Part shown: piece after piece, positions 1 to 10,138 of the stretch | Numbering within the stretch: the stretch's first letter is position 1 | Layout: the number at the start of each line of letters is the position of its first letter | NCBI GenBank assembly: GCA_937925605.1 | Contig: CALALV010000187.1 | Location: 1 to 20,033 of the forward strand | DNA length: 20,033 bases | Direction of reading: 5' to 3' | Source of the DNA: an uncultured Woeseia sp. | GTDB taxonomy: Bacteria; Pseudomonadota; Gammaproteobacteria; Steroidobacterales; Woeseiaceae | Program-made: the position numbers and the translations under genes | Notes under the pieces: model-generated | The model's database searches: none | Told to the model about the DNA's origin: nothing | What the model saw: the letters and a program-made list of their open reading frames with translations, nothing else

Positions 1-2
1 TG

Positions 3-698
3 CGCATCGCGCCCGCGCCGCCGCGGCCGGCGGCGGCGGAGGTGGCCGCGTTGCCGCTCGGGCAGGACGCGCCGGAGCCGCGGACCGATCCTTTCGGAGA
101 GTCGATGCGAAACGGCATGGTCGTCAGCGGCGGCACGACGCCCGGGCCCGTGTTCCGGCGGCTGGCGCGCGTGCCGCTGGACTGGCAGCGGGTAACGGTA
201 TTGCCGAGCGACGAACGCTGGGTGCCGCCGGACGACGCCGACAGCAACGAGCGCCTGCTGCGCGGCACGCTGCTGACGGACGAGGCCGCAACGGCGTCGC
301 TCGCCGGACTGTACCGGGACGGCACGGACCCCGCGGGCGCCTGCGCCGCGCTGGAACGGGACTGGCCCGGCCTGCCGCTGCCGTTCGCGGCCTGCCTGCT
401 CGGGATGGGCGCCGACGGACACTTCGCGTCGCTGTTCCCGGATTTCGCCGGCCTCGACGACGCTCTGGCGCCGGACGGCGACGCGCATTTCGTGCCCGTC
501 GCGACCCGCGCAAGCCCGCACCCGCGCATCAGTCTGACGCTCGCCGCGCTCGCACGAAGCCGCGAGATCGTGCTGCTGTTCTTCGGCGAGGAGAAACGGC
601 AGGTATTCGAAAGCGCGCGGCGCGGTGCTACCGGCCTGCCGGTCGCCGCGCTGCTCGCGCGCAGCCCGGCGCCGCTCAGCGTCGTCTGGGCGCCCTGA
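3..698 (+). CDS. pgl: 6-phosphogluconolactonase, 5' end probably outside the window
   Basis: Hydrolyses 6-phosphogluconolactone to 6-phosphogluconate in the cytoplasm, the step between Zwf and Edd. The sequence shows the family hallmarks in order: VVSGGTTPG (sugar-phosphate binding loop), LPSDERWVPPDDADSNERL, and LLGMGADGHFASLFPDF with the conserved DGH. The frame is open to the left edge with no ATG. A GTG at 42 could start a 218-residue protein, but that leaves only about 28 residues before VSGG, fewer than is usual, so I treat the gene as partial. The stretch before VSGG is low-complexity and Pro/Arg-rich, and does not look like the amphipathic helix normally found there. Divergence or a local frameshift are both possible. 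It ends 21 bases before edd, consistent with co-transcription. The function is firm; the start is unknown. Confidence 0.88.
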   Translation, partial: RIAPAPPRPAAAEVAALPLGQDAPEPRTDPFGESMRNGMVVSGGTTPGPVFRRLARVPLDWQRVTVLPSDERWVPPDDADSNERLLRGTLLTDEAATASLAGLYRDGTDPAGACAALERDWPGLPLPFAACLLGMGADGHFASLFPDFAGLDDALAPDGDAHFVPVATRASPHPRISLTLAALARSREIVLLFFGEEKRQVFESARRGATGLPVAALLARSPAPLSVVWAP

Positions 699-719
699 AC
701 CGACAACGGAGCTTAACCG

Positions 720-2540
720 ATGAGTCTCGACCCGACCCTCGACAAGGTAACCACCCGGATTCGCGAGCGCAGCAAGGAGAGCCGTGCCGCCTACCTCGCG
801 CGGATGCACGCCGCGCGCGACGAGGGCCCGTCGCGGTCCCGGCTGTCCTGCAGCAACCTCGCGCACGGCATGGCCGCCTGCGGCGGCGGCGCCAAGGAGG
901 CCCTGTCCGGGCGGGAGATACCGAACCTCGGCATCGTCTCCGCCTACAACGACATGCTGAGCGCGCACCAGCCGCTGGAGGCCTTCCCGGCGATCATCCG
1001 CCGCGCGGCCGGGGAGGCCGGCGCGGTCGCCCAGTTCGCGGGCGGCGTGCCGGCGATGTGCGACGGCGTGACCCAGGGCCAGGACGGCATGGACCTGTCG
1101 CTGTTCAGCCGCGACGTGATCGCGATGGCGACCGGCGTCGCGCTGTCGCACAACATGTTCGACGGGGCGCTGTGCCTCGGGGTCTGCGACAAGATCGTGC
1201 CCGGCCTGCTGATCGGCGCGCTGGCCTTCGGTCACCTGCCGGTGCTGTTCGTGCCCGCCGGGCCGATGGTGTCGGGGCTGCCGAACAAGGAGAAAGCGCG
1301 GGTGCGCGAGGAGTATGCCGCCGGCAAGGTCGGCCGCGACGAGTTGCTGGCCGCCGAATCGGCCTCCTACCACGGCCCCGGCACCTGCACGTTCTACGGC
1401 ACCGCGAACAGCAACCAGATGATGCTGGAGTTCATGGGCCTGCAGCTGCCGGGTGGCTCGTTCGTCAACCCGAACACGCCGCTGCGCGACGAGCTGACCC
1501 GCGAGGCCGTGCGCACGCTGCTCGGCCTGACCGATCTCGGCGAGAACTACACGCCGCTCGCCGAGATCGTCGACGAGGCGGCAATCGTCAACGCGATCGT
1601 CGGGCTGCTGGCCACCGGCGGCTCGACCAACCACACGATTCACCTGGTCGCGATCGCGGCGGCCGCCGGCATCCGCATCGACTGGACCGATTTCGACGAG
1701 CTGTCGCGCGCCGTGCCGCTGCTCGCACACGTGTACCCGAACGGGCTCGCCGACGTGAATCACTTCCATGCCGCGGGCGGGCTCGGCTTCGTCATGCGCG
1801 AGCTGCTCGAGGCCGGCCTGCTGCACCGCGAGGTCATGACGATACTCGGCCCCGGGCTCGAGCGCTTCTGCGTCGAACCGGTACTGGACGGCGACTCGCT
1901 CGCCTGGCGAAACGCGCAGCCGACGTCGCTGGACACGGAGATCGTGCGCCCGGTCGCGGACGCGTTCGACCGCGAGGGCGGGCTCAGGGTCGTCGACGGC
2001 AATCTCGGCCGCGCGATCATCAAGGTGTCCGCGGTCGCGAAGGAACACCACCGGATCAAGGCGCCGGCGCGGGTCTTCGAGTCACAGCAGGCCTTCACGG
2101 ACGCGTTCGACGCGGGCGAACTCGCCGGCGACTTCGTCGCCGTGCTGCCGTGGCAGGGTCCGGGCGCGAACGGCATGCCCGAGCTGCACAAGCTGACGCC
2201 GTACCTCGGCGTGCTGCAGAATCGTGGCAGCCGCGTCGCGCTGCTGACCGACGGCCGCATGTCCGGCGCCTCGGGCAAGGTTCTGGCCGCGATCCAGGTA
2301 ACGCCGGAAGCGGCCCGGGGCGGCGCGCTCGCGAAAGTGCGGGACGGCGACCTGATCGAGATCGACGCGGCCGGCGGCACGCTCCGGGCGCAGGTCGACG
2401 ACGCCGAGTGGCAGGCGCGCGCAGCGTCCGCGGCGGACCTGGCCGGCAACCACTACGGCACCGGCCGCGAACTGTTCGCGGCGTTCCGCAGCAACGTGAG
2501 TGGCGCGGAGCAGGGCGCGACGGTGTTCCCGGCGGACTGA
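720..2540 (+). CDS. edd: 6-phosphogluconate dehydratase (Entner-Doudoroff)
   Basis: Dehydrates 6-phosphogluconate to 2-keto-3-deoxy-6-phosphogluconate using a labile iron-sulfur cluster. At 606 residues it is the usual Edd length. It carries both IlvD/Edd signatures: CDKIVPGLLIGA at residues 156-167 and ALLTDGRMSGASG at 507-519. C114, C156 and C223 sit in conserved CDG, VCDK and GTCTFYG contexts and are the likely cluster ligands. The GTANSNQM motif and SAYNDMLSAHQP near the N-terminus favour Edd over dihydroxyacid dehydratase (IlvD). The ATG at 720 has GGAG eight bases upstream. It lies between pgl and glk, which fits an Entner-Doudoroff operon. The KDPG aldolase gene (eda) is not in the window. 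Confidence 0.97.
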   Translation: MSLDPTLDKVTTRIRERSKESRAAYLARMHAARDEGPSRSRLSCSNLAHGMAACGGGAKEALSGREIPNLGIVSAYNDMLSAHQPLEAFPAIIRRAAGEAGAVAQFAGGVPAMCDGVTQGQDGMDLSLFSRDVIAMATGVALSHNMFDGALCLGVCDKIVPGLLIGALAFGHLPVLFVPAGPMVSGLPNKEKARVREEYAAGKVGRDELLAAESASYHGPGTCTFYGTANSNQMMLEFMGLQLPGGSFVNPNTPLRDELTREAVRTLLGLTDLGENYTPLAEIVDEAAIVNAIVGLLATGGSTNHTIHLVAIAAAAGIRIDWTDFDELSRAVPLLAHVYPNGLADVNHFHAAGGLGFVMRELLEAGLLHREVMTILGPGLERFCVEPVLDGDSLAWRNAQPTSLDTEIVRPVADAFDREGGLRVVDGNLGRAIIKVSAVAKEHHRIKAPARVFESQQAFTDAFDAGELAGDFVAVLPWQGPGANGMPELHKLTPYLGVLQNRGSRVALLTDGRMSGASGKVLAAIQVTPEAARGGALAKVRDGDLIEIDAAGGTLRAQVDDAEWQARAASAADLAGNHYGTGRELFAAFRSNVSGAEQGATVFPAD

Positions 2541-2615
2541 CGCCGTGCGGCGCGGCGTGCGCTGTGCGAACATCGGGCGCGACGGACCCGAAGGCATCGC
2601 ACGCGGAGACCCGGA

Positions 2616-3593
2616 ATGCCCGCACCCTCGCTGTTGATCGGAGACATCGGCGGTACCAATGCGCGTTTCGCGCTCGCGAATTCGCAGAAGCCCGGTTTTC
2701 ACGATGAGCTGACGCTCGCTTGTGCGGACTATCCGACCGCGGGCGAAGCAATCGCCGAGTACCTCGGGCGCGTCGGCGCGAAGTCGCCTCGGGTCATCTG
2801 TTTCGCCGCGGCCGGTCCGATCGTCGACGGCCGCGTGCGCTTCACGAACAATCACTGGAGCCTGGCAACGGACGAACTGGCCGCGGATTTCGGCAGCGAG
2901 TCGGTGCGGCTGCTGAATGACTTCGAGGCGATTGCCTACTCCATCCCGTTCCTCGCGCCCGGCGACTGCGTCGCGGCCGGTATCCTGCCGCTGCCCGAGT
3001 TCGGCGAGGACGATTTCAACGTCGCGATCGTCGGCCCCGGCACGGGCCTCGGCGCGGCCGGCCTGCTGCGCCGCGACGGCCGCCTGTACCCGGTTGTCGG
3101 CGAGGGCGGACACCTCGGCTTCGCGCCCGAGTCGCAGCTGCAGATGCGCCTCCTGGCGGCGCTGCGCGAGAAATTCGAGCGCGTATCCGACGAGCGCCTC
3201 GTGTCCGGGCCCGGCCTCGAGAACCTGTACGCGGCCCTCGTCGCGCTGCACGGCGAGAAAGGCGCGCCGGCCAGCGCGAAGGAGATCTTTGCGCGCGCGG
3301 CGGACAACAGCGACACGCGCGCCGCCGAGGCCCTGCAGCACTTCTACGAAATCCTGGGCCAGGTCGCCGGCGATCTCGCGCTGGCGCTCGGCGCCGCGGA
3401 CGGCGTTTACATCGCCGGCGGCATCGTCAAGCGCAACCCGGACCTGCTCGCCAACAGCCGCTTCCGGTCGGGCTTCGAGAACAAGGGCCGGCATCGTTCG
3501 CTGATGGAGCGCATCCCGACCCAGGTCATCATGCACCCGGAGCCGGGCCTGCTCGGGGCGAGCTATGTCGCGCTGACGATGTTCCGCGGCTGA
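2616..3593 (+). CDS. glk: Glucokinase, proteobacterial Glk family
   Basis: Phosphorylates glucose with ATP to glucose 6-phosphate, feeding Zwf-Pgl-Edd. At 325 residues it is close to the E. coli enzyme. The phosphate-binding motif GDIGGTNAR is at residues 9-17, LLNDFEAIAYSI contains the likely catalytic base D102, GPGTGLG is at 140-146, and EGGHLGFAP holds E163 and H166 that contact the sugar. The C-terminal YIAGGIV adenosine motif is also present. It is the DIGGTN-type Glk, not a ROK kinase, because the CxCGxxGCxE zinc motif is absent. The ATG at 2616 follows GGAGA at good spacing. The 75-base gap after edd contains TGTGCGAACAT (2563-2573), which could be a weak internal promoter, but no -35 box is visible. 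Confidence 0.96.
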   Translation: MPAPSLLIGDIGGTNARFALANSQKPGFHDELTLACADYPTAGEAIAEYLGRVGAKSPRVICFAAAGPIVDGRVRFTNNHWSLATDELAADFGSESVRLLNDFEAIAYSIPFLAPGDCVAAGILPLPEFGEDDFNVAIVGPGTGLGAAGLLRRDGRLYPVVGEGGHLGFAPESQLQMRLLAALREKFERVSDERLVSGPGLENLYAALVALHGEKGAPASAKEIFARAADNSDTRAAEALQHFYEILGQVAGDLALALGAADGVYIAGGIVKRNPDLLANSRFRSGFENKGRHRSLMERIPTQVIMHPEPGLLGASYVALTMFRG

Positions 3594-3630
3594 ACTTGCG
3601 CCGAGATAGCGCCGCCCAGCGCGGCTTGGG

Positions 3631-3636
3631 TAGACT
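3631..3636 (+). promoter_or_regulatory. Putative -10 element for a leaderless transcript
   Basis: TAGACT begins 13 bases before the ATG at 3644, which would place transcription start on or next to the start codon. No SD-like sequence lies in the few bases before the ATG, and no convincing -35 box is seen 15-19 bases further upstream. The main support is the same arrangement before the genes at 8166 and 12161. Confidence 0.4.
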
Positions 3637-3643
3637 CGCGCGC

Positions 3644-4573
3644 ATGCACCCCGCGATATCCGTCAGCCACCTCGAGAAGACCTACGCGGGCGGTTTCCGC
3701 GCGCTGAAGGACGTCTCGCTGTCGATCGAACACGGCGAGATTTTCGCGCTGCTCGGGCCGAACGGTGCCGGCAAGACCACGCTGATCAACATCGTCTGCG
3801 GCATCGTCAATGCCAGCGGCGGCGAAGTGCGGGTCGACGGCCACGACATCCGGCGCGATTTCCGCAAGACCCGCTCGCTGATCGGGCTGGTGCCGCAGGA
3901 ACTCGCGACCGATACCTTCGAGTCGGTGCTCGCGACCGTGCGCTTCAGCCGCGGCCTGTTCGGCAAGCCGCGCGACGATGCCCACGTCGAGAAGGTCCTG
4001 CGCTCGCTGACGCTGTGGGAGAAGCGCGACGCGCGCATCATGACGCTGTCCGGCGGCATGAAGCGGCGAGTGCTGATAGCGAAGGCGCTGGCGCACGAGC
4101 CGCGAATCCTGTTTCTCGACGAGCCGACGGCCGGCGTCGACGTCGAGCTGCGCAAGGACATGTGGCAGATCGTGCGCGCGCTGAAGGAGACCGGCGTCAC
4201 CGTGATCCTGACGACCCACTACATCGAGGAGGCCGAGCAGATGGCCGACCGGGTGGGCGTCATCAACCACGGTCAAATCGTGCTGGTCCAGGAGAAGCGC
4301 CGGCTGATGCGCGAACTCGGCAAGCGCGAGCTGCGCGTGCACCTGCAGGAGCCGCTCGACGCGGTGCCGGACAGCCTTGCGCAGCACGCGCTGCAACTGG
4401 CCGCCGACGGCCAGGAGCTCGTCTATACCTACGATACCCAGGCCGAGCGGACGGGCATTACCTCGTTGCTGGCCGATCTCGGCACGGCCGGAGTCCGCTT
4501 CAACGACCTGACCACGCGCGAGAGCTCGCTCGAGGAGATCTTCGTGGACCTCGTGAGGAAGAAGGCGGTATGA
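3644..4573 (+). CDS. yadG: ABC-2 type exporter, ATPase subunit (YadG-like)
   Basis: Cytoplasmic ATPase that powers the permease encoded next to it; the substrate is unknown. At 309 residues it matches E. coli YadG. Visible elements are Walker A GPNGAGKTT (residues 38-46, K44), signature LSGGM (135-139), Walker B LFLDEP with D159 and E160, D-loop-like AGVD, and the H-loop His192 in TTHYIEEAEQ. The C-terminal 100 residues after the nucleotide-binding domain are the usual DrrA/YadG-type extension. I chose ATG 3644 because upstream in-frame codons (TTG at 3596) would add a non-conserved arginine-rich tail and overlap the probable promoter. The stop overlaps the permease start (ATGA), so the two subunits are translationally coupled. 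The symbol rests on similarity of both subunits and their order. Confidence 0.9.
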   Translation: MHPAISVSHLEKTYAGGFRALKDVSLSIEHGEIFALLGPNGAGKTTLINIVCGIVNASGGEVRVDGHDIRRDFRKTRSLIGLVPQELATDTFESVLATVRFSRGLFGKPRDDAHVEKVLRSLTLWEKRDARIMTLSGGMKRRVLIAKALAHEPRILFLDEPTAGVDVELRKDMWQIVRALKETGVTVILTTHYIEEAEQMADRVGVINHGQIVLVQEKRRLMRELGKRELRVHLQEPLDAVPDSLAQHALQLAADGQELVYTYDTQAERTGITSLLADLGTAGVRFNDLTTRESSLEEIFVDLVRKKAV

Positions 4574-5331
4574 ACCTGTACGCGGTCCGGGCCATTTACG
4601 CCTTCGAAATGGCGCGCACCGGGCGCACGCTGTTCCAGAGCATCGTGTCGCCGGTGATCTCGACCTCGCTGTATTTCATCGTGTTCGGCGCGGCGATCGG
4701 CTCGCGCATCACCGAGATCGACGGCGTCAGCTACGGCAGCTTCATCGTACCCGGCCTGATCATGCTGTCGCTGCTGACCGAGAGCGTGTCGAATGCATCT
4801 TTCGGCATTTATTTCCCGCGCTTCTCGGGAACGATCTACGAGCTGCTGTCGGCGCCTGTGTCCTGGGTCGAGGTGCTGCTCGGCTACGTCGGTGCCGCCG
4901 CGACCAAGTCGATCATCCTCGGCAGTATCATCCTCGCGACGGCCAACCTGTTCGTCGACGTGCAGGTAGCGCACCCGCTCTGGATGCTGATGTTCCTCGT
5001 GCTGACCGCCGTGTCGTTCAGCCTGTTCGGCTTCATTCTCGGCGTCTGGGCCGACGGCTGGGAGAAGCTGCAGATCGTGCCGATGCTGATCATCACGCCG
5101 CTGACCTTCCTCGGCGGCAGTTTCTACTCGATCGACATGCTGCCGCCGTTCTGGCAGACGGTCACGCTGTTCAACCCGGTCGTCTACCTCGTCAGCGGGT
5201 TTCGCTGGAGTTTCTACGAGAACGCGGACGTCAGCGTCGCCGTCAGTTTCGGCATGACCGTCGTATTCCTGCTGGCCTGCCTGTTCTTCATCCGCTGGAT
5301 CTTCGCGAGCGGCTACCGCTTGCGCAGCTGA
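4570..5331 (+). CDS. yadH: ABC-2 type exporter, permease subunit (YadH-like)
   Basis: Inner-membrane half of the exporter, 253 residues, about six membrane segments. Hydrophobic stretches lie near residues 20-42 (SIVSPVISTSLYFIVFGAA), 55-75, 95-125, 135-160, 170-190 and 225-245. The family's typical PLTFLGGSFYSIDMLPPFWQ signature lies before the last segments, followed by LFNPVVYLVSGFRW, both characteristic of YadH/NodJ/DrrB permeases. The ATG at 4570 overlaps the stop of the ATPase gene by four bases. A GTG-started thioesterase gene follows seven bases after its stop. Substrate is not predictable. YadGH-type pumps are generally assigned to drug, lipid or polysaccharide export only by similarity. 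Confidence 0.9.
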   Translation: MNLYAVRAIYAFEMARTGRTLFQSIVSPVISTSLYFIVFGAAIGSRITEIDGVSYGSFIVPGLIMLSLLTESVSNASFGIYFPRFSGTIYELLSAPVSWVEVLLGYVGAAATKSIILGSIILATANLFVDVQVAHPLWMLMFLVLTAVSFSLFGFILGVWADGWEKLQIVPMLIITPLTFLGGSFYSIDMLPPFWQTVTLFNPVVYLVSGFRWSFYENADVSVAVSFGMTVVFLLACLFFIRWIFASGYRLRS

Positions 5332-5338
5332 GGGCATC

Positions 5339-5800
5339 GTGAGCGACAGCGCGATACAGGACCTGTACCCGGAGGACACGAGCCACTGCTACGGCTGCGG
5401 CTATGGCAACGCGGACGGCCTGCAGCTGAAAAGCTACTGGGACGGGCAACGCAGCGTCGCCCGCTTCACGCCGGATGCGCGCTACACGGCGATCCCGGGT
5501 TTCGTCTACGGTGGGCTGCTCGCATCGCTGATCGACTGCCACGGCACCGCGACGGCCGCGGCCGCTGCGGCCGGCGGCCCGCTCGCGGCCGGGCGGCTGC
5601 CGCGTTTCGTCACGGCCTCGCTGGCGGTCGACTACCGCCGGCCGACGCCGCTCGGGGTCGAGCTGGAGCTGACCGGCCGCGCGCTCGAGGTCGGCGAGCG
5701 CAAGGTCGTCGTCGACATCGAACTCGCCGCCGGCGGGCAGACCTGCGTGACCGGGCGGGTCGTCGCCGTGCGCCTGCCGGCGTCGATGCAGGGCGGCTGA
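5339..5800 (+). CDS. PaaI-like hotdog-fold thioesterase
   Basis: Predicted acyl-CoA (or acyl-ACP) thioesterase, 153 residues, cytoplasmic. The sequence has an N-terminal HCYGCG motif (residues 16-21), typical of one PaaI-like subgroup, then the hotdog core GFVYGGLLASLIDCHG (54-69). There the GG turn and D66 are the likely catalytic or oxyanion elements. VDYRRPTPLG and a conserved beta-sheet region follow. The start is GTG at 5339, seven bases after the permease stop, suggesting the same transcript as the exporter. The physiological acyl-CoA cannot be told. The protein ends Gly-Gly-stop, and this end forms one arm of the hairpin shared with the convergent icd gene. Confidence 0.85.
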   Translation: MSDSAIQDLYPEDTSHCYGCGYGNADGLQLKSYWDGQRSVARFTPDARYTAIPGFVYGGLLASLIDCHGTATAAAAAAGGPLAAGRLPRFVTASLAVDYRRPTPLGVELELTGRALEVGERKVVVDIELAAGGQTCVTGRVVAVRLPASMQGG

Positions 5801-5813
5801 AGCCGGCCGGCGC

Positions 5814-5822
<9 letters not shown>
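5792..5822. terminator. Stop-codon hairpin between convergent genes
   Basis: A perfect 9-base inverted repeat, GGCGGCTGA (5792-5800) and TCAGCCGCC (5814-5822), encloses a 13-base loop that itself contains the palindrome GCCGGCCGGC. Each arm is the last three codons (Gly Gly stop) of one of the two convergent genes. There is no T-run on either strand, so intrinsic termination would be inefficient. A two-way pause or RNA-end-protecting hairpin is an inference. Confidence 0.45.
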
Positions 5823-8045
<2,223 letters not shown>

Positions 8046-8086
8046 GCGCTTCCTTGTCAATCAGGGGCTGACGCTGCGGGCCGCAC

Positions 8087-8115
8087 AGTTTACGGAAGTG
8101 CACGGGACGGGGCAA
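8087..8115 (-). promoter_or_regulatory. Sigma-70-type promoter of icd
   Basis: Read on the minus strand: TTGCCC (8115-8110), a 17-base spacer, then TAAACT (8092-8087). Transcription would start near 8080, leaving a leader of about 35 bases that contains the AAGGA ribosome binding site before ATG 8045. Spacing is canonical. The -35 box matches only its first half. Confidence 0.55.
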
Positions 8116-8130
8116 AAATCGCCGCGGCGC

Positions 8131-8159
8131 TCGACATCGGCCGGCGTGGCGGGTATGAC
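8131..8159 (+). promoter_or_regulatory. Sigma-70-type promoter, leaderless, before the permease operon
   Basis: TCGACA (8131-8136, five of six matches to the -35 consensus), a 17-base spacer, then TATGAC (8154-8159). The predicted start point is about base 8166, the A of the permease ATG, so the mRNA would have no leader and no ribosome binding site. The 120-base intergenic region (8046-8165) thus holds back-to-back promoters whose -35 boxes are only 15 bases apart. Confidence 0.55.
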
Positions 8160-8165
8160 TGGCGC

Positions 8166-9272
8166 ATGGGGGGATTTTTCAGTTCGCGTTTCGTGCGTTT
8201 GTACGTCATGCCGGGCGCGGTCTACCAGTCGGTCATGGTCGGCGGGGGCTACGGCACCGGCCGCGAGATCGTCGAGTACTTCGTGAGCTACGGCCTGCTC
8301 GGCGGCCTGCTCGGTTTCCTGGTTTCGTTCGCGACCGTGGCGCTGGTGCTTGGCCTGACCTTCGAACTTGCGCGCCTGCACCGAGCGTACGACTACCGCA
8401 ACTTCTTCAAGCGCCTCCTCGGGCCGGGCTGGGTCGCCTACGAACTGCTGGTCGTGCTGCAGTTCCTGCTGGTGCTCGCGGTGCTCGCCTCGGCGGCCGG
8501 CAACATCTCGCGCGACAGTCTCGGCGTGCCGTATTTCGCGGGTCTCGTCGTCATGCTGGCGGTAATCGGGGTGCTGACCTTCTACGGCCGTGAGCTGGTC
8601 GAGAAGGCGCTGACGTTCTGGTCGGTATTCCTGTATGCCGTGTTCATCGCCTTTTTCATCATGATCTTCCGCAACGAGGGCGACGCCGTCGTGGCGCAGA
8701 TCGCCGCGGCCGAGGCGGGCAGCGGCTGGGCCGTCAGCGGCTTCAAGTACGCGCTGTACAACCTGGCGACCGTGCCGCTGCTGCTGTACGTGGCGCGCGG
8801 TTTCGAGACGCGGGCGCAGGCGCTCGCCTCCGGCGCGGTTGGCGCGCTGATCGCGCTGGTGCCCGCGCTCCTGTTCCACGTGGCCTTCTTCGCCGCCTAC
8901 CCGGCAATCGTGGAGCAGCCGATCCCGGTCTACTGGCTGCTCGCCACCTACGGCTCGACGGGCTTCCTGCTCGTGTACTCGATCATGCTGTTCGGCACGT
9001 TCATCGAGACCGGGGCGGGCCTGCTGCAGGGCATCAACGAGCGCATCGACGCGTTCCTTGTCGAGCGCCGCGGGCGCGGCCTCGCGGCCGGCAAGCACGC
9101 GCTGATCGCGGTCGCCGCGGTCGTCGTGTCGGCCGTCGTGTCCCTGTGGGGCATTACCAACCTGATTGCGCGCGGCTACGGGACCATGGCGTGGGTGTTC
9201 TTCGTGATTTACATTATGCCGCTCCTGACCATTGGCGCCTGGCAGGTATGGCGCCGCCCCGGAGGCGAATGA
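8166..9272 (+). CDS. YkvI-like membrane permease (putative amino-acid transporter)
   Basis: Inner-membrane protein of 368 residues with about ten predicted helices, roughly at residues 10-30, 38-63, 88-110, 118-135, 141-165, 195-215, 222-248, 258-285, 305-325 and 335-358. The first helix runs into MVGGGYGTGREIVEYF, a glycine-rich break like that of TM1 in LeuT-fold/APC-superfamily carriers. FIETGAGLLQGINERID and the overall pattern resemble the uncharacterised YkvI family. No signal peptide is seen. The stop overlaps the purU start by four bases (ATGA). Being first in a unit that ends with dgcN-dgcA, it may import a D-amino acid or a related compound; this is context only. The family call is moderately sure, the substrate unknown. 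Confidence 0.75.
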   Translation: MGGFFSSRFVRLYVMPGAVYQSVMVGGGYGTGREIVEYFVSYGLLGGLLGFLVSFATVALVLGLTFELARLHRAYDYRNFFKRLLGPGWVAYELLVVLQFLLVLAVLASAAGNISRDSLGVPYFAGLVVMLAVIGVLTFYGRELVEKALTFWSVFLYAVFIAFFIMIFRNEGDAVVAQIAAAEAGSGWAVSGFKYALYNLATVPLLLYVARGFETRAQALASGAVGALIALVPALLFHVAFFAAYPAIVEQPIPVYWLLATYGSTGFLLVYSIMLFGTFIETGAGLLQGINERIDAFLVERRGRGLAAGKHALIAVAAVVVSAVVSLWGITNLIARGYGTMAWVFFVIYIMPLLTIGAWQVWRRPGGE

Positions 9273-10138
9273 GCGCGGCGAGCACCAGCGGCATGCGGGT
9301 CCTGACGATGTCCTGCCCGGACCGGGCCGGGATCGTCGCCGCCATCACCGGCTTCATCGCCGACAACGGCGGTTCGATCACCGAGACCGCGCACTACGTC
9401 GACCCCTGGTCGGAGCGGTCCTTCATGCGCACGTCGTTCGCGGGTGCGGACCTGCCGGACGACGACAGCCTCCGGCAGCGCTTCGCGGACGTGGCCGTTC
9501 GCTTCGGGATGGACTGGCAGCTGCACCGCGCCGAGCAGCGCTGCAAGGTGCTGGTCGCCGTGTCGAAACAGGGCCACGTGCTGAACAACATGCTGCACCG
9601 CGTTTCGATCGGCACGCTGCCGATCGAGATCGTCGGCGTCGTGTCCAACCACGAGGACATGCGCTCGCTGGTCGAATGGTACCGGCTGCCGTTCCACCAC
9701 CTGCCGATCAAGGCGGGTCGCCGGGACGAGCAGGAGGCGCGCATCCTGGACCTGTTCGACGACAGCGGCGCGGACCTGCTCGCGCTCGCACGTTACATGC
9801 AGATCCTGTCGGCGGATGCCTGCGAACGGCTGCACGAGCGGGCCATCAACATCCACCATTCCTTCCTGCCCGGCTTCAAGGGCGCGCGGCCGTACCACCA
9901 GGCGCATGCGCGCGGCGTCAAGATCATCGGCGCCACGGCGCATTTCGTCACGACCGATCTAGACGAGGGCCCGATCATCGAGCAGGGCGTCGAGCGCGTC
10001 GACCACACAATGGGGCCGGAGGAGCTGGTCGTGATCGGCCAGGACCTCGAGAGCGTCGTGTTCAATCGCGCGGTGCGCTGGTTCGCCGAGCACCGGCTGT
10101 TCCTGAGCGGCCAGCGCACGGTGGTGCTGCGTGCCTGA
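9269..10138 (+). CDS. purU: Formyltetrahydrofolate deformylase
   Basis: Hydrolyses 10-formyl-tetrahydrofolate to tetrahydrofolate and formate, balancing one-carbon pools. The protein has 289 residues. An N-terminal ACT domain begins at VLTMSCPDRAGIVAAITGF, and a formyl-transferase fold follows. The catalytic triad is intact: N194 and H196 in INIHHSFLPGF and D232 in DLDEGPII, with the same spacing as the Asn-His-Asp triad of glycinamide ribonucleotide transformylase. GATAHFV and GARPYHQA are typical PurU blocks. The ATG at 9269 overlaps the permease stop, with GGAGG three bases before it, which is rather close. A later ATG at 9293 is an alternative. The canonical active site makes an altered reaction unlikely, yet its place in a D-glutamate-type operon is unexpected. 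Confidence 0.94.
   Translation: MSAASTSGMRVLTMSCPDRAGIVAAITGFIADNGGSITETAHYVDPWSERSFMRTSFAGADLPDDDSLRQRFADVAVRFGMDWQLHRAEQRCKVLVAVSKQGHVLNNMLHRVSIGTLPIEIVGVVSNHEDMRSLVEWYRLPFHHLPIKAGRRDEQEARILDLFDDSGADLLALARYMQILSADACERLHERAINIHHSFLPGFKGARPYHQAHARGVKIIGATAHFVTTDLDEGPIIEQGVERVDHTMGPEELVVIGQDLESVVFNRAVRWFAEHRLFLSGQRTVVLRA

Noticed and set aside
8046..8060. TTG 8060 as the start of icd.
   Set aside because: ATG 8045 has AAGGA at proper spacing and gives residue numbers for the metal ligands identical to the characterised monomeric enzyme.
9269..10138. The idea that purU here has a remodelled active site for N-formyl amino acids.
   Set aside because: N194, H196, D232 and the surrounding blocks are canonical, so the sequence gives no sign of changed specificity. 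The idea is kept only as a test in the operon finding.
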